DNA of 64,000 nt from JAHIQC01 sp964565645 (GTDB taxonomy: Bacteria > Actinomycetota > Coriobacteriia > Anaerosomatales > JAHIQC01), in assembly GCA_964565645.1 (NCBI GenBank), contig CAZMFQ010000004.1:137067-201066 (forward strand). Direction: 5' to 3'. A program made the position numbers and the translations under genes. Below, in pieces: positions 1 through 10,300 of the stretch (position 1 is the stretch's first letter; each line of letters opens with the position of its first letter). The notes under the pieces are model-generated. The model saw only the letters and a list, made by a program, of their open reading frames with translations. It was not told where the DNA came from and ran no database searches.

Positions 1-1730
1 AAGCTGGCGCGAGGTCCGCCCGCAAGATGGCACATCGAGCAGTTCGAGTAGTCGCTGCCGTGGTTGGACAGCAGGTTGGTGCGGTGGCAGCTCAGGCACT
101 TGATCACGAACGTGCCGCCGCCCATGCCGTTCGAGCCGGGGAACTCGACCGGCGCCGCGTACGTGGCGCTGGCATCGTGCACGGACCCGTGCTGCAGCAT
201 CGGGTTGTGACACGCTGTGCAGTCCTTGTCGCCCGCGGCCAGCGCGGCGACCACCGTGGCGTCGACCGAATCATGGCATCCGCATCCGACCGGGGCATGG
301 ACGGTGACAAGGTCGCCGCCGTTGTGGCAACCCACGCCCGCGCACGTGGTCCAGGTGTTGACGTGCTGCGCCGCGTGCGGCGTGTGGCACGTCGTGCAAC
401 GCTTGTCGCCCGCGAGCACCGCGGCCTTCACGGTCGCGTCGGTCGTTCCGTGGCAGATGATGCAGCCAAGGGGAGCTCCCTCGGCATCGGTCTGCGCCTC
501 GTGCAGCGTCATGAGATTGGTCTGTCCGTGGCAACTCGCACACCACGCGGAGCCCAGATCGCCGCCCGCGTGTGCGTCACGTGCGCCGTGGTCCGCCGCC
601 TGCGACGCATGGCACGACGAACACTCCGGTGCGACGGAACCGCGGGACGCGGGGTACACGTTGAACGCATCGATCACCACGAACGCGCCGCGTGCGGCGC
701 TGTCCTTGGCGCCCGTCGGGCGCACCGTGATGGTGTGGGCGCCCTGTGCGACGTCGCGCGCGAACACGACCGCCTGGATCTGGGTCGCCGGAGCGTAGCA
801 GTCGATGGTGCCGACCACAGCGCCGTCGATCAGCACTTCTGCACGGCCCCGATACGGATCGCGGTCCGACACCAGCTCGACACGCCCGCCGGTGAACGCG
901 GCGGTGAACGTGGAGCCCGCGACGTTGTTGTAGCTCATGCGGCTGCCGCTGTAGAGCGTGTTGGCGCGCACGCGCCAGGTACCCACGGAGGTGATCGCGT
1001 CGCTCGCCACGCCCGGATCGTCGGGGTTCCCGCCGACCGCATGGTTGTAGTCCTCGACCATCCTCGGCCGCGCGGCCCGCGTCGTGGCGAGGTCGTGACA
1101 GCCGGATGTGGCGCACTGATTGGTGTCTGCGAACGCGCTGCGCTGGGTCTGGTCACCGCCGATGACGCCGTAACCCATCACACCGCTCCACGCGCCGTTG
1201 GCACTCGACGAGTGCTCGGCGTGCACGGCCGGGATCGCACCCGTGTGACACGCGGTGCAGGCGGCGGCCGCGTGACAACTCGCACACGCGCTCGACGTAG
1301 CGCTGACGCCGGCAGGCCAGCGGGCCGAGGAGTGGATGATGTGCAGCTCCTCGGCAGGCGTGCTCTTGGATGCCGAGGAGGCGAATCCGGCGCGCGAGAC
1401 CGGGTCGGTGTAGCGCGGCGTGGCCGTCAGCAGCGAATCGCCCCACTGCGGATGACACGCGGCCGCGCAGTTCGCGCCCGCCTGATGGTACGGGTGCACG
1501 CCGGCGAACTCGAGGTGGCACTTCTTGCAGGCGACATCGCGGTCGACCGGGGCCACGTCCATGTCGACGGTCGCCGCGTGACACGATGTGCACACCGCGT
1601 TGTCCATGGCGTAGGCGGCCTGCACCCCGAACGCGAGCACCGCGATGAACATCGAAACAAGGAGAGCAAGCGAAAGCCGGGTGCGCGATAGCGCCGCCGA
1701 CCGGCCGAAGTACCCCGTGACCCCCGTCAT
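1..1730 (-). CDS. Exported multihaem c-type cytochrome with inserted jelly-roll-like module (3' end outside window)
   Basis: Reading the minus strand from ATG at 1730 gives an open frame that runs off the left edge, at least 576 residues. GGGGAAGG lies 8 nt upstream of the ATG. Residues ~19-42 form a hydrophobic signal/anchor segment. I count eleven CX2CH haem motifs plus CX3CH, two CX4CH and one CGCH variant. At ~255-355 a beta-rich module, like a carbohydrate-binding jelly roll, interrupts the haem series. The first ~250 residues match the haem module of the three cytochromes at 7386, 11986 and 17028, so these are paralogues. Likely role: extracytoplasmic electron transfer. Substrate and partners are unknown. 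The long plus-strand ORF over this gene is an antisense artefact of GC-rich codons. Confidence 0.85.
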   Translation of the reverse strand, partial: MTGVTGYFGRSAALSRTRLSLALLVSMFIAVLAFGVQAAYAMDNAVCTSCHAATVDMDVAPVDRDVACKKCHLEFAGVHPYHQAGANCAAACHPQWGDSLLTATPRYTDPVSRAGFASSASKSTPAEELHIIHSSARWPAGVSATSSACASCHAAAACTACHTGAIPAVHAEHSSSANGAWSGVMGYGVIGGDQTQRSAFADTNQCATSGCHDLATTRAARPRMVEDYNHAVGGNPDDPGVASDAITSVGTWRVRANTLYSGSRMSYNNVAGSTFTAAFTGGRVELVSDRDPYRGRAEVLIDGAVVGTIDCYAPATQIQAVVFARDVAQGAHTITVRPTGAKDSAARGAFVVIDAFNVYPASRGSVAPECSSCHASQAADHGARDAHAGGDLGSAWCASCHGQTNLMTLHEAQTDAEGAPLGCIICHGTTDATVKAAVLAGDKRCTTCHTPHAAQHVNTWTTCAGVGCHNGGDLVTVHAPVGCGCHDSVDATVVAALAAGDKDCTACHNPMLQHGSVHDASATYAAPVEFPGSNGMGGGTFVIKCLSCHRTNLLSNHGSDYSNCSMCHLAGGPRAS

Positions 1731-1972
1731 GTACTGCGCCTTCCCCGTATATATGAACGTGCCTGAAGCGCATGCATCGTCAATGTAAGGGCTGCTCGTT
1801 CAGCGGTAAACGCTTTACTGATGAACGGGGTTCGCGTTAAGCATTCGCCGTTAAGCGGTCGGTTCACTCGCCCGTCTGGCGCCGCCGTTCGCAGACCCGT
1901 CACTTGAGGCTCGCCGCACCGCCCCCTACGATGTAGATGCGGGATCGGACCTGGGGCACGAGGGGAGTCTTC

Positions 1973-4612
1973 ATGGCGTTCAACATGAGCGAAGGATGGC
2001 ACGTCGGTCGCAAAGGCGGTGGCTCTGAGTGGAAGGGCGGGCCGTACTCCTGGACCCAGCTGCTGGCATTCGCAGCTGAGGGACGCCTGACCGCCGAGGA
2101 CCTCGTCTGGCATCCCAGCATGACCGAGTGGCTGCCTGCGAAGCAGATTCCCGGCCTCATCGCATCGGCGGCTCCCGCACCCGCGCCCGCACCTGAGCCC
2201 GCACCCGAACCCGCGCCTGCACCCGAGCCTGCTCCCGAGCCTGTGCCCGCGCCCGCACCCGAGCCCGTGGCCGCGCCCGAGCCCGTCGCTGCTCCGCAGC
2301 CCGTGGCGGCCCCGCAGCCGACCGCGGCCCCGCAGCCCGTGGCGGCCCCGCAGCCCGCCGCAGCGCCACCCGCACCACCCCGCAAGGGCGGCAAGGGGTG
2401 GATCATCGCACTCGTCGCGGTACTGGTCATCGTGCTTCTCGCGGGCGCCGGAGGCGCCGCGTGGTTCTTCCTCGGCAGAGGCGGCGGAGCCGGCCCGAGC
2501 CTCGGCAACAGCGAGATCGCGCTCCCCTCGGAGTCGAAACTGATCGCGACCTCCGCCTGGGGCGAGGTGCCCGCCAACCAGATCGGCGTGGTCGTCTCCG
2601 AGTCCGGCAGGCGCAAGGACGCGGAGAACCTGGCCAAGGCGCTCGGCGGTACCGTGATCGGCGAGGTCGAGTTCGTCGGCATGTACCAGATCGAGTTCCC
2701 CGGCGCCACCGAGGCAGACCTGGTCGCGGCCATCGACACCGCTAAGGGCAGCAAGAACATAGCCCTCGCGTTCCCGAACCAGCAGACCATGATCGACGCC
2801 GAGATATGGGGCGTGCGCGTCGACCCCTACAACGACCCGGTCTACGGCGCCGGAGCCGGCGACGGCTACAAGGCCATGGGCGTCAGCAAGGCCTGGGAAT
2901 ACATCAAGGGCTCCGGCCTCGATCTGAACGAGGTACACGTCGGTGTGACGGACGACGGCCTCTACAAGCCGGGTGAAGGCGCCGAGAACGAGTTCGAGGG
3001 CAGCGGGGTCCAGATCGACTACCCCGACGGCCAGGCGAACAGCGAGCTCACCGGACCCAAGGTCAAGAACGGCAAGGTCAACAAGGCCGGCAGCCACGGA
3101 ACCGGCGTGAGCACGATCATCGCCGGGGACCCGAACAACGGTGGCCCTTCCGGGATCGCGGGACCCCTAGGCAAGAAGCTCAAGCTCTCCATGACCAACA
3201 TCTTCTCGGCCAACTACGGCAACGCCACGAGCACCCCCGACCCCAACGACCCCACCAAGGTGATCTGGGGAGACGGGAAGACGTACTCCCTCGGCGACCT
3301 CGTCGCGTTGCAGAAGCAGGTCGAGAACGGCGCGCAGGTCATCAACTGCTCGTGGGGCAATCCTGACGCGGACCCGCAGTTGGCCGCCGCATACAAGAAG
3401 TTCTTCGAGAAGATGAACGCCGAGCACCCCGATGTGACGTTCGTGTGCTCGGCCGGCAACACCGGCCAGGTCCAGGACGGGAGCAAGCGGTTCCCGAGCG
3501 GCCTGAACCTCCCCAACATGATCACGGTCGGCGCCGTCAACAACGACGGCACGCTCGCGGACTACAGCACGAAGGCCAGCGAGAACTTCGAGGTGAGCAT
3601 CGCCGCGCCGGGAACCGACGCGGTCGTGGGCCTCGATCCCGCGGGCGGCCCGGTGCGCCAGAGCGGCACGAGCTTCTCGACGCCGGAGGTCACCGCTGCC
3701 GCAGCGATGCTGTTGGCCATCAACCCGAAGCTCCAGGCCGCCGACATCAAGGCCATCCTCACCTCCACCGCCCGCACGAGCATCAAGACGGGTGACAAGA
3801 CCGTCAACGCACCCGCAGAGGCAGGCGGCAAGATCCTGGCGATCGACCAGGCCGTGCTCAAGGTCATCAACGACATGCGCGTCGCCAAGGGACTCCCCGA
3901 GCTCACGAAGGAGCTCATGGAGCAGATGGGCGTCATCGACGCGGTCGCGATCACCGGCGGGCCGGGCGAGTACCAGGTCAAGGGCATCGTCAAGGCGGCC
4001 GGCGAGAAGGGCACCGACGTCACCATCGACGTCTACGGCGAGAACTCCGCGATCGGCGGCAAGACGACCCAGCACGTCGCGGGCGGCTCGGGCGGTGAGA
4101 CCGCGTGGAGCGTCACCCTGCCCAAGGACGAGGGCACCATCCGCGTCTCGCGCGGCGACAACGGGGCCGCGAGCATCATCACCATCGAGAAGATCGACAT
4201 CAACGGCGCCTGGTCCGGCAGCTTCACCGTCACCGACGTCACCATCACCGACCAGGAGGCCGCCGAGAAGGAAGGCTGCAGCGCCGCGCTGCTCGGCGCA
4301 CTGAAAGGCAAAGCGCTGCCGATGACCATGAACATCACGTGCGACGAGTCCGGCCAGGGCAACGCCGTGACGCTCATCGACATGTCCGCGCTCAACCCCG
4401 AAGGGGAAGGCAACAGCGAACCTCAGAACTGGGGCGTCTCCTACAGCGGCTCCACGATCGAGTTCTCGCCTCAGGACGCGTCCGGAGTCACGAGCCTGAA
4501 TGCCGGCGTCAGCCGCAACGGCGACAGCTTCGTCATGAAGGGCACCATGACCGGCGGAGGCGCCGGCTGGACCATGAAGGCCGTGTTCACGCTCACCAAG
4601 CCCGCGTCGTGA
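1973..4612 (+). CDS. GYF_2-domain, single-TM, subtilisin-like (S8) serine protease
   Basis: 879 residues. I chose ATG 1973 because AGGGGAG sits 5 nt upstream; the longer ORF start at 1937 has no such site. Order: GYF_2-like domain (~1-62, with GPYSW and a WLPA motif), a Pro/Ala/Glu linker of AP-rich repeats (~65-135), one TM helix (~142-168), then an S8 peptidase. The triad is visible as Asp in GVTDDG (~326), His in SHGTGV (~374) and Ser in GTSFSTP (~564), with the oxyanion Asn in SAGN (~494). A C-terminal beta-rich region of unknown type follows. The arrangement suggests a cytoplasmic GYF adaptor and an external protease. Its stop overlaps the next start (GTGA), so the two genes are translationally coupled. 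Confidence 0.88.
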   Translation: MAFNMSEGWHVGRKGGGSEWKGGPYSWTQLLAFAAEGRLTAEDLVWHPSMTEWLPAKQIPGLIASAAPAPAPAPEPAPEPAPAPEPAPEPVPAPAPEPVAAPEPVAAPQPVAAPQPTAAPQPVAAPQPAAAPPAPPRKGGKGWIIALVAVLVIVLLAGAGGAAWFFLGRGGGAGPSLGNSEIALPSESKLIATSAWGEVPANQIGVVVSESGRRKDAENLAKALGGTVIGEVEFVGMYQIEFPGATEADLVAAIDTAKGSKNIALAFPNQQTMIDAEIWGVRVDPYNDPVYGAGAGDGYKAMGVSKAWEYIKGSGLDLNEVHVGVTDDGLYKPGEGAENEFEGSGVQIDYPDGQANSELTGPKVKNGKVNKAGSHGTGVSTIIAGDPNNGGPSGIAGPLGKKLKLSMTNIFSANYGNATSTPDPNDPTKVIWGDGKTYSLGDLVALQKQVENGAQVINCSWGNPDADPQLAAAYKKFFEKMNAEHPDVTFVCSAGNTGQVQDGSKRFPSGLNLPNMITVGAVNNDGTLADYSTKASENFEVSIAAPGTDAVVGLDPAGGPVRQSGTSFSTPEVTAAAAMLLAINPKLQAADIKAILTSTARTSIKTGDKTVNAPAEAGGKILAIDQAVLKVINDMRVAKGLPELTKELMEQMGVIDAVAITGGPGEYQVKGIVKAAGEKGTDVTIDVYGENSAIGGKTTQHVAGGSGGETAWSVTLPKDEGTIRVSRGDNGAASIITIEKIDINGAWSGSFTVTDVTITDQEAAEKEGCSAALLGALKGKALPMTMNITCDESGQGNAVTLIDMSALNPEGEGNSEPQNWGVSYSGSTIEFSPQDASGVTSLNAGVSRNGDSFVMKGTMTGGGAGWTMKAVFTLTKPAS

Positions 4613-5445
4613 GCCCGGTCCTCGCACGCTTCGCCCTGGGGGGCGGCGAGGTCACGCTCGGCGCGTACAGCACGTTCTACACGCTCGCGTGGCTGCTCGC
4701 GCCGCTCGCGGGCGTGTGGCTTTCATCCCGCAAGGGCCTGCCCGCCCGCCGGGTCGCGGCGCTGTACTACCTCGCGCTGCTCGCGGGGATCCTGGGCGCG
4801 CGCGTCTTCGACCTCGGCATCGCGTGGCGCTTCTACGCCGAGGAGCCTTCCCGCATCTGGGGACTGACCTTCCAGGGCTTCTCGCTGTACGGCGGTCTCG
4901 TGGCCGCCACGCTGACGGGCATCGCACTGGCGCGCGCATGGAAGCTGCCGGTCTGGACGCTCGCCGACGGCGCCGTGCCGGCGCTCATGCTCGGCGACGT
5001 GCTCATGCGCACCGGTTGCTTCCTGCGCGGGTGCTGCTACGGGCTCGAGACCGACCTGCCATGGGGCGTCACGTTCCCGATGGGCAGCCCCGCCTGGGCC
5101 CAACAGCTCCTGGAGGGACGCACGGGGATCCTGGGGTTCGCCGGGCGCGTCGAGCCCGTGCACCCGACGCAACTCTACGAGATGGGCGGTGCACTGCTCG
5201 TGGGCGCGGTCGCGCTGCTCGTGATGCGCCGCGTCCGCCGCGACGGCGTGGGCTTCCTGGTGTTCGCGATCGGCTTCACACTCGTGCGCCTCGGCAACGG
5301 ATACCTGCGCGCACGCCAGGTCGTCATCACGGCTCCGCCCTGGTTCTACCCGGTGTTCTACACCACGCTCGTGCTCGTGCTGCTGGGCCTGCTCGTGATG
5401 CGGATGCGCACCGACCCGCGCCCGCCTCCCCTGCCGCGGGACTAG
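4609..5445 (+). CDS. lgt: Prolipoprotein diacylglyceryl transferase family protein (Lgt-like)
   Basis: 278 residues from GTG 4609, overlapping the protease stop by 4 bases. A polytopic membrane protein with about seven hydrophobic helices. Residues ~137-147 read RTGCFLRGCCYG, the Cys-containing variant of the Lgt signature; classical Lgt has R-x-G-N-F-x-N-x-E. HPTQLYE follows at ~185, as in Lgt. The family transfers diacylglycerol from phosphatidylglycerol to the lipobox Cys of prelipoproteins. Because the signature lacks the Asn and Glu of classical Lgt, this may be a divergent paralogue rather than the housekeeping enzyme. Several lipobox lipoproteins in the window would be substrates of a housekeeping Lgt. 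Confidence 0.8.
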   Translation: MSPVLARFALGGGEVTLGAYSTFYTLAWLLAPLAGVWLSSRKGLPARRVAALYYLALLAGILGARVFDLGIAWRFYAEEPSRIWGLTFQGFSLYGGLVAATLTGIALARAWKLPVWTLADGAVPALMLGDVLMRTGCFLRGCCYGLETDLPWGVTFPMGSPAWAQQLLEGRTGILGFAGRVEPVHPTQLYEMGGALLVGAVALLVMRRVRRDGVGFLVFAIGFTLVRLGNGYLRARQVVITAPPWFYPVFYTTLVLVLLGLLVMRMRTDPRPPPLPRD

Positions 5446-5507
5446 CGTCGCGCATTACGGGTACCATGGGCACGACCGCCCCGTTCCCCTGCCGAGGAGT
5501 CGCGCCC

Positions 5508-5726
5508 GTGCCTCTCGCCCTCGTACGTCTCCTGGTGTTCGTCGCCGCGTTCGTGCTGTTCGTCCCGGTCCGCTGGCACGTCTGGGGCGGGCGCCTGCGC
5601 GAGTACCGCTGGCGGTTCCTCAAGGCCTCGTTCGGGCAGATGGTCGACGCCGAGCGGGCGCATCTGGCCGCGAGCCTCATCACCTGGACGGTCATCCTGG
5701 GACTGCTCACCTGGATCTCGACCTGA
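5508..5726 (+). CDS. Small two-helix membrane protein, function unknown
   Basis: 72 residues from GTG 5508, chosen because GAGGAG lies 8 nt upstream. An in-frame ATG at 5466 would add 14 residues but has no ribosome-binding site. Two hydrophobic segments (~4-20 and ~52-70) flank a basic and aromatic loop. It lies 62 bp after the Lgt-like gene and 4 bp before the NAD(P)-binding gene, on the same strand. I do not recognise a family. Confidence 0.55.
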   Translation: MPLALVRLLVFVAAFVLFVPVRWHVWGGRLREYRWRFLKASFGQMVDAERAHLAASLITWTVILGLLTWIST

Positions 5727-5730
5727 CGCG

Positions 5731-6366
5731 ATGACGAAGCGGATCCTCATCGCAGGAGCCAGCGGACGCACGGGTGTGCTGCTCACGCGCCTGGCGCTTG
5801 AGCGCGGATGTGCGGTGACGGCCTTCATCCGGGCAGGCGACGCGATCGGCATCGAGGACCCCGGGCTGCGTGTGGTGACCGGGGACGTCCTCGAACCCGA
5901 GACGCTGCCTGCGGCCTTGGAGGACGTCGACGTGGTCATCTCGCTGCTGGCTCCCCGGCCCCGCAGAACCGGACGCGTCTACATCGAAGGCACGCGCAAT
6001 CTCGCCGATGCGGCGGTCGCGGCGGGCGTGCGGCGGCTGATCGCGGTATCGGCCGAGGGGGCGGGCGTCGAGGGTTCGCTGCTGCCGCTCGGATACCGGC
6101 TGGTGCGCAGGATTCCCGTCGTCGCGCGCCTGTATCCCGACATCGCCCGCATGGAGCGCGAGCTCGCGTCCCGCACCGATATCGCCTGGACCGTGGTCAG
6201 GCCCGCGATCCTCACGAACGGAGCGCCGACCGGGAGGTACCGCGTGGTCGAAGGTCCGGTCGTGCCCGGCGGGCTGCGCCTCTCGCGCGCGGATCTCGCG
6301 GCGTGCCTGCTGCAGATCGCGCTCGACGGCACCTACGTGCGCGCCACCGTCAGCGTGGCGGACTGA
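5731..6366 (+). CDS. NAD(P)-binding Rossmann protein, NmrA/SDR-like
   Basis: 211 residues. The N-terminus has a dinucleotide-binding loop (GASGRTG at ~8-14), followed by GDVLEPE and a VISLLAP strand typical of atypical short-chain dehydrogenase / NAD(P)H-binding proteins. There is no clear YxxxK catalytic pair, which points to the NmrA-like or 'NAD(P)H-binding' branch. It starts 4 bp after the small membrane gene. Its 3' end overlaps the convergent tocopherol-cyclase-like gene by 17 bp. The substrate cannot be told from the sequence. Confidence 0.8.
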   Translation: MTKRILIAGASGRTGVLLTRLALERGCAVTAFIRAGDAIGIEDPGLRVVTGDVLEPETLPAALEDVDVVISLLAPRPRRTGRVYIEGTRNLADAAVAAGVRRLIAVSAEGAGVEGSLLPLGYRLVRRIPVVARLYPDIARMERELASRTDIAWTVVRPAILTNGAPTGRYRVVEGPVVPGGLRLSRADLAACLLQIALDGTYVRATVSVAD

Positions 6367-7369
6367 CGCCCTCGTCGCACTCCCCCGCGCCGAGTTCGTC
6401 ACGATCGTTCATGACCTCGACACCGGCGTTGCGCCCGGTCCCCTCGAACACGACGCCCGCGCGTCCGCCTCGCAGCGCGCGCAACACGACGTGTGCCGTA
6501 CCTCCGAGCGACTCGGCGTCCCGCCCTTCCATCGAGCCGAAGACCGGCGCTTTGAGCGACATGGTCTCCGAGCCCTCGAGCGTGATCTCGATCTCCTCGC
6601 GGCGGTCCCGCAAGACGACGTGGGCCGTTCCTCGGCCGGTCTGGACGCAGACGGGTTTGGCCCCGGTGTAGGTGGCGAAGCGGTGCAGCTCACCGCCCAC
6701 GAGCAGCCCCGCGATGTTGCCCACGAACGCCCCCGTCATCCAGGGCACCTTCGCGACAGAGAGCATGAGCGACACACCGGGACGGCCGAAGTGGTTGGAC
6801 TGCGCCCAGATCCACGAACTCGGAAAGCTGCGACCCCAGTCCTTCTCGATGTAGCCGCGTCCGCCGGAAAGGTCGAGCCGCTCACCGTCGATCGCAAGGC
6901 CGCCGGTGAGTGCGTGGTCCATCGAGAGCACGGCGTGGTAGGTCTCCATCCGAGGAACGAACCGGAACGGCCCCATGATCCCCGGCGAGAGCGGACGGAC
7001 CGGCCACGGCGACCAGGGCCCGAAGCCCACCTCGCCTTTGACGCTGCGGCCGTCTGCGGCCAGATCGAGGCGCATCCCCTCGCGCGAGAACTCGTTGGGG
7101 CCCACGCGGACGGAGAAGCTGCGCGGGTCGAAGGAGAACTCATCGACGCCATAGGCGAAGTAGTGCGCATCTCCGCCGCCGGGCACGAGCTGCACGAACG
7201 CGTGGCTCGCCGATCCGTCCTCGGAGTAGGAGACCCCGGGGATGATCGAGACGATCCGCTCCTCGGCGGCATCGACCTGCTTGAAGTACCAGCCCTCGAA
7301 GTAGCGTCGGCGCACAGAGCCGCCCTGGTAGATCTCGGGCATCCAGATCCGGCGTGTCGCGTAGGGCAT
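6350..7369 (-). CDS. Tocopherol cyclase-like family protein
   Basis: 339 residues. Family-type motifs are visible: YFEGWYFK near residue 23, an Asp/Trp-rich segment around YIEKDWGRSFP, and SWIWAQSNHF after it. In plants and cyanobacteria the family includes tocopherol cyclase (VTE1). In heterotrophic bacteria such as this one the substrate is unknown and tocopherol synthesis is not implied. The protein is soluble with no signal peptide. It overlaps the convergent NmrA-like gene by 17 bp and lies just downstream of the large cytochrome on the same strand (16 bp gap), so it may be co-transcribed with it. Confidence 0.75.
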   Translation of the reverse strand: MPYATRRIWMPEIYQGGSVRRRYFEGWYFKQVDAAEERIVSIIPGVSYSEDGSASHAFVQLVPGGGDAHYFAYGVDEFSFDPRSFSVRVGPNEFSREGMRLDLAADGRSVKGEVGFGPWSPWPVRPLSPGIMGPFRFVPRMETYHAVLSMDHALTGGLAIDGERLDLSGGRGYIEKDWGRSFPSSWIWAQSNHFGRPGVSLMLSVAKVPWMTGAFVGNIAGLLVGGELHRFATYTGAKPVCVQTGRGTAHVVLRDRREEIEITLEGSETMSLKAPVFGSMEGRDAESLGGTAHVVLRALRGGRAGVVFEGTGRNAGVEVMNDRDELGAGECDEGVSPPR

Positions 7370-7385
7370 GAGGCCTCTCAGGTCG

Positions 7386-10300
7386 CTACCAGTGCGTCAC
7401 CGTCCGGTCGGCATGGCAGCTCCGACACTCCGGCGCGATCGATCCGGGCAGGTCGGAGTAGACCCTGAACGCATCGACCACCACGAAGGTACCACGCGAA
7501 GAGGTGCTCTTGTTGCCGAGCGGCCTGATCGAGATCGTGTGGGACCCGGGCGCGACGTCGGCCGAGAACACCACGGCCTGATACCTGGTGGTGGGCGCGT
7601 AGCCGTCGAACGTGCCGGCCAGCGCGCCGTCGATGTAGACCTCCGCGATACCCCGATAGGGGTCCTTGTCGGAGATGACCTCGATCCGCTCGCCGGTGAA
7701 GCTCGCCTCGAGCGCCGCGCCGGAGAGGTTGGCGTAGCTCATGCGCCCGCCGCTGTAGCGCACCGATGCGCGATAGCGCCAGGTGCCCGCAAGCGTGACG
7801 GCCGTGTTGGCGACCGTCGGGTCGTCGGGGTTGCCGCCTATGGCGTGGTTGTAGTCCTCGACGGCGTGCGGCCGCTTCGCCGCGGTCCCCGCGAGGTCGT
7901 GGCAGGCTGCCGAGGCGCACTGGTTCGAGTCGGTGAACGAGCTGCGCTGGGTCTGGTCTCCGCCTGTGACGCCGTGTGCGACGCGGCCACGCCAAGCCGG
8001 GTTCCCGGTCTGGTCGCTCGAGGAGTGCTCGCCGTGCGTCGCGGGCACGGCGCCCGCGTGGCACGCGCTGCATGCCGCCACCGCGTGACAGCTCGCGCAT
8101 GCGCTCGAGGCGAACTCGAGGCTACCGGGCCAGCGCGACGTCGCGTGGATCGTGTGCAGCAGCGCCGGCTGTGTGGCCTTGGACTCAGCCGAACCGAACG
8201 ACGCGCCCGAGCTCGGGTCCGTGTAGGCCGGGGTCGCCGAGGAGAGCGAGGTGCCCCACTCGGGATGGCACGCGGCGCCGCAGTTCGCACCGGCCTGGTG
8301 GTACGGATGCGTACCTACGAGACCGGGCGCGTGGCAGGCCTTGCACGCGGTCTCCCGATCTACCGGCGCGACGTCGGGGAACGCGGTCTTGGCGACCGAG
8401 AAGTCGGCTTGTGCCTGGTCGTGGCACGCGAGGCAGTAGTTCGCGTGCACCTCGCGCCCGGTGCCCTCGCCGTGACACGCGGCATTGTCGCACTGGCCGT
8501 CCCATGAGGCCCCGCCCATCGCCTGACGCGGACCACCCGAAGCGTGGCAGGTGTCGCAGGGATCCTCGTGACCGGCGCTCGTGGACTTTGAGTGCTCGGC
8601 GATGATGTCGCTCGAGTGGCACACCGAACACGCGCGCTGCCCGTTGGCCAGCGCGCTCACGTCGCCGGCGGGATGCGGGTGGTTCGCCGCGTGACACGCC
8701 GCGCAGTCGGTGCGGTGGTTGGTCATCGCCGACTTCACGGTCGCGTTCGGGTTCGTGTGGCATGTGGCGCAATCGGGATGTGCGGAGACGAGATTGGATT
8801 GGTGACAGCTCGAACACGTGGTCATGTCGGTCGTCGTCTGGTGCTTGCCCCAGTAGTCGGGGTGCAGCCCCCATCCGTGGCAGCTCTCGCACATCTTCTC
8901 GCCCAACGCGACCGACCGCTGAACCGGGGTGAGCGGCACCGGGAAGCCGTGGCAACTCTCGCATCCTGTGTGCGGATACCCCCACATCTCGGGCTCGTAG
9001 ACACGCTCCTGACCCCAGAAGCCTGCGTGGCACGACATGCACTGCTCCGGCTGATGGCCGAGGAACTCCGGCGGCGCCCATCCCGGCGCGTGACACGACT
9101 CGCAGCCGCTGTGGTTGGGGCTGCCGGGCTGATAGGTGTAGTAGCCGGGGAGCGGGAAGCTGTGGCAACCGACGCACATCGCCGGCTCATGACGTCGGTA
9201 ATCCGGCGAGTGGCAGGTCCCACAGTTGGAGACGTACTCGTGCTCCTCGGGCAACTGGTTGCTGTGGCAGCTGCCACATACCGCGAAGTCCGTGGTGGAC
9301 GTGTGCATGCCGCCCCACAGATCACCATCGGTCTGGTAGCTCGAGGTGTAACCCACGTTGTCGATCGCCCAGTACGTGACCTCCATCTCGCCGCCCGGCA
9401 CCCAGAACGGGCCGGTATAGATGGTGTCTCCCTGGCTGGGCGCGCCGTTTCGCCCGTTGATCTGGTAGTGGATCTCCTTGACGCCCGAGCCCGAGTCCTC
9501 AGCGTAGATCTCGACCGTGAAGCCCTCGGCCGGCCAGGTGTCGGGGATGTTGGAGCTCACGGTCGGACCGCCTGTGTCCACGCGGATGTGCGCGGTCTGC
9601 GTGGCCTCTCGGTTGCCCACCGCGTCGTACGACCAGAACTCGATGAGGTTGTCTCCTTCGGCGGAGACGAGTTGGTCCTGCCCGAGCGTGACCTGTTGCG
9701 CGGGACCGCCGTTGACGCGATACCACGTCGAAGCCACGCCGGACATCGTGTCACTCGAGTAGAACGCGAAGTAGTCGCCGTAGCTGTTCCACGACTGGTA
9801 GGCATCGGTGGTGGTGTGCGGCGCGGTCCTGTCGATGCCGACGTTGATCGTCTTGGCGGTCTCGACACGCCCGGCCACATCCACCGACCAGTACTTGAGG
9901 AACCGCGGCCCCTCCTGGTCGAATGTGATCGGCGTGCCCGTGTACGTCGAGGTCGTGTCCCAGCTCGACCCGTTCGTGGAGGTCTTGTAGTAGGTGTGCG
10001 CAAGGCCCGAGGTCGTGTCGGTCGCGGAAAGTGAGACCTGGAACGGAGCTGCGCGCCAGGCGCTTGCGGCCGTCGTGGTCGTCACCGGGTTCGCCCCGTC
10101 GAAGTTGAGGTAGATCGTCTGATGCGCCGAGGAGTTGCCCGCCGAGTCGATCGCCCAGAACTCGACGCGCTTGGACCCGTCGGTCGCCGAATCGAAGTAC
10201 ACGGGCTCGGCGCCCGATATCGCGACCTCCGGCCCGTTGTTGATGCGGTAGTGCACGGCCGAGCCCGAGATGTCCTCGGGCTGGAGGTAGAGCTTGAGCC

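Noticed and set aside
27..1691. Long plus-strand ORF over the first cytochrome
   Set aside because: The opposite frame has a signal peptide and CxxCH motifs; the plus frame is Arg/His/Val-rich with no domain, as expected for antisense of GC-rich genes.
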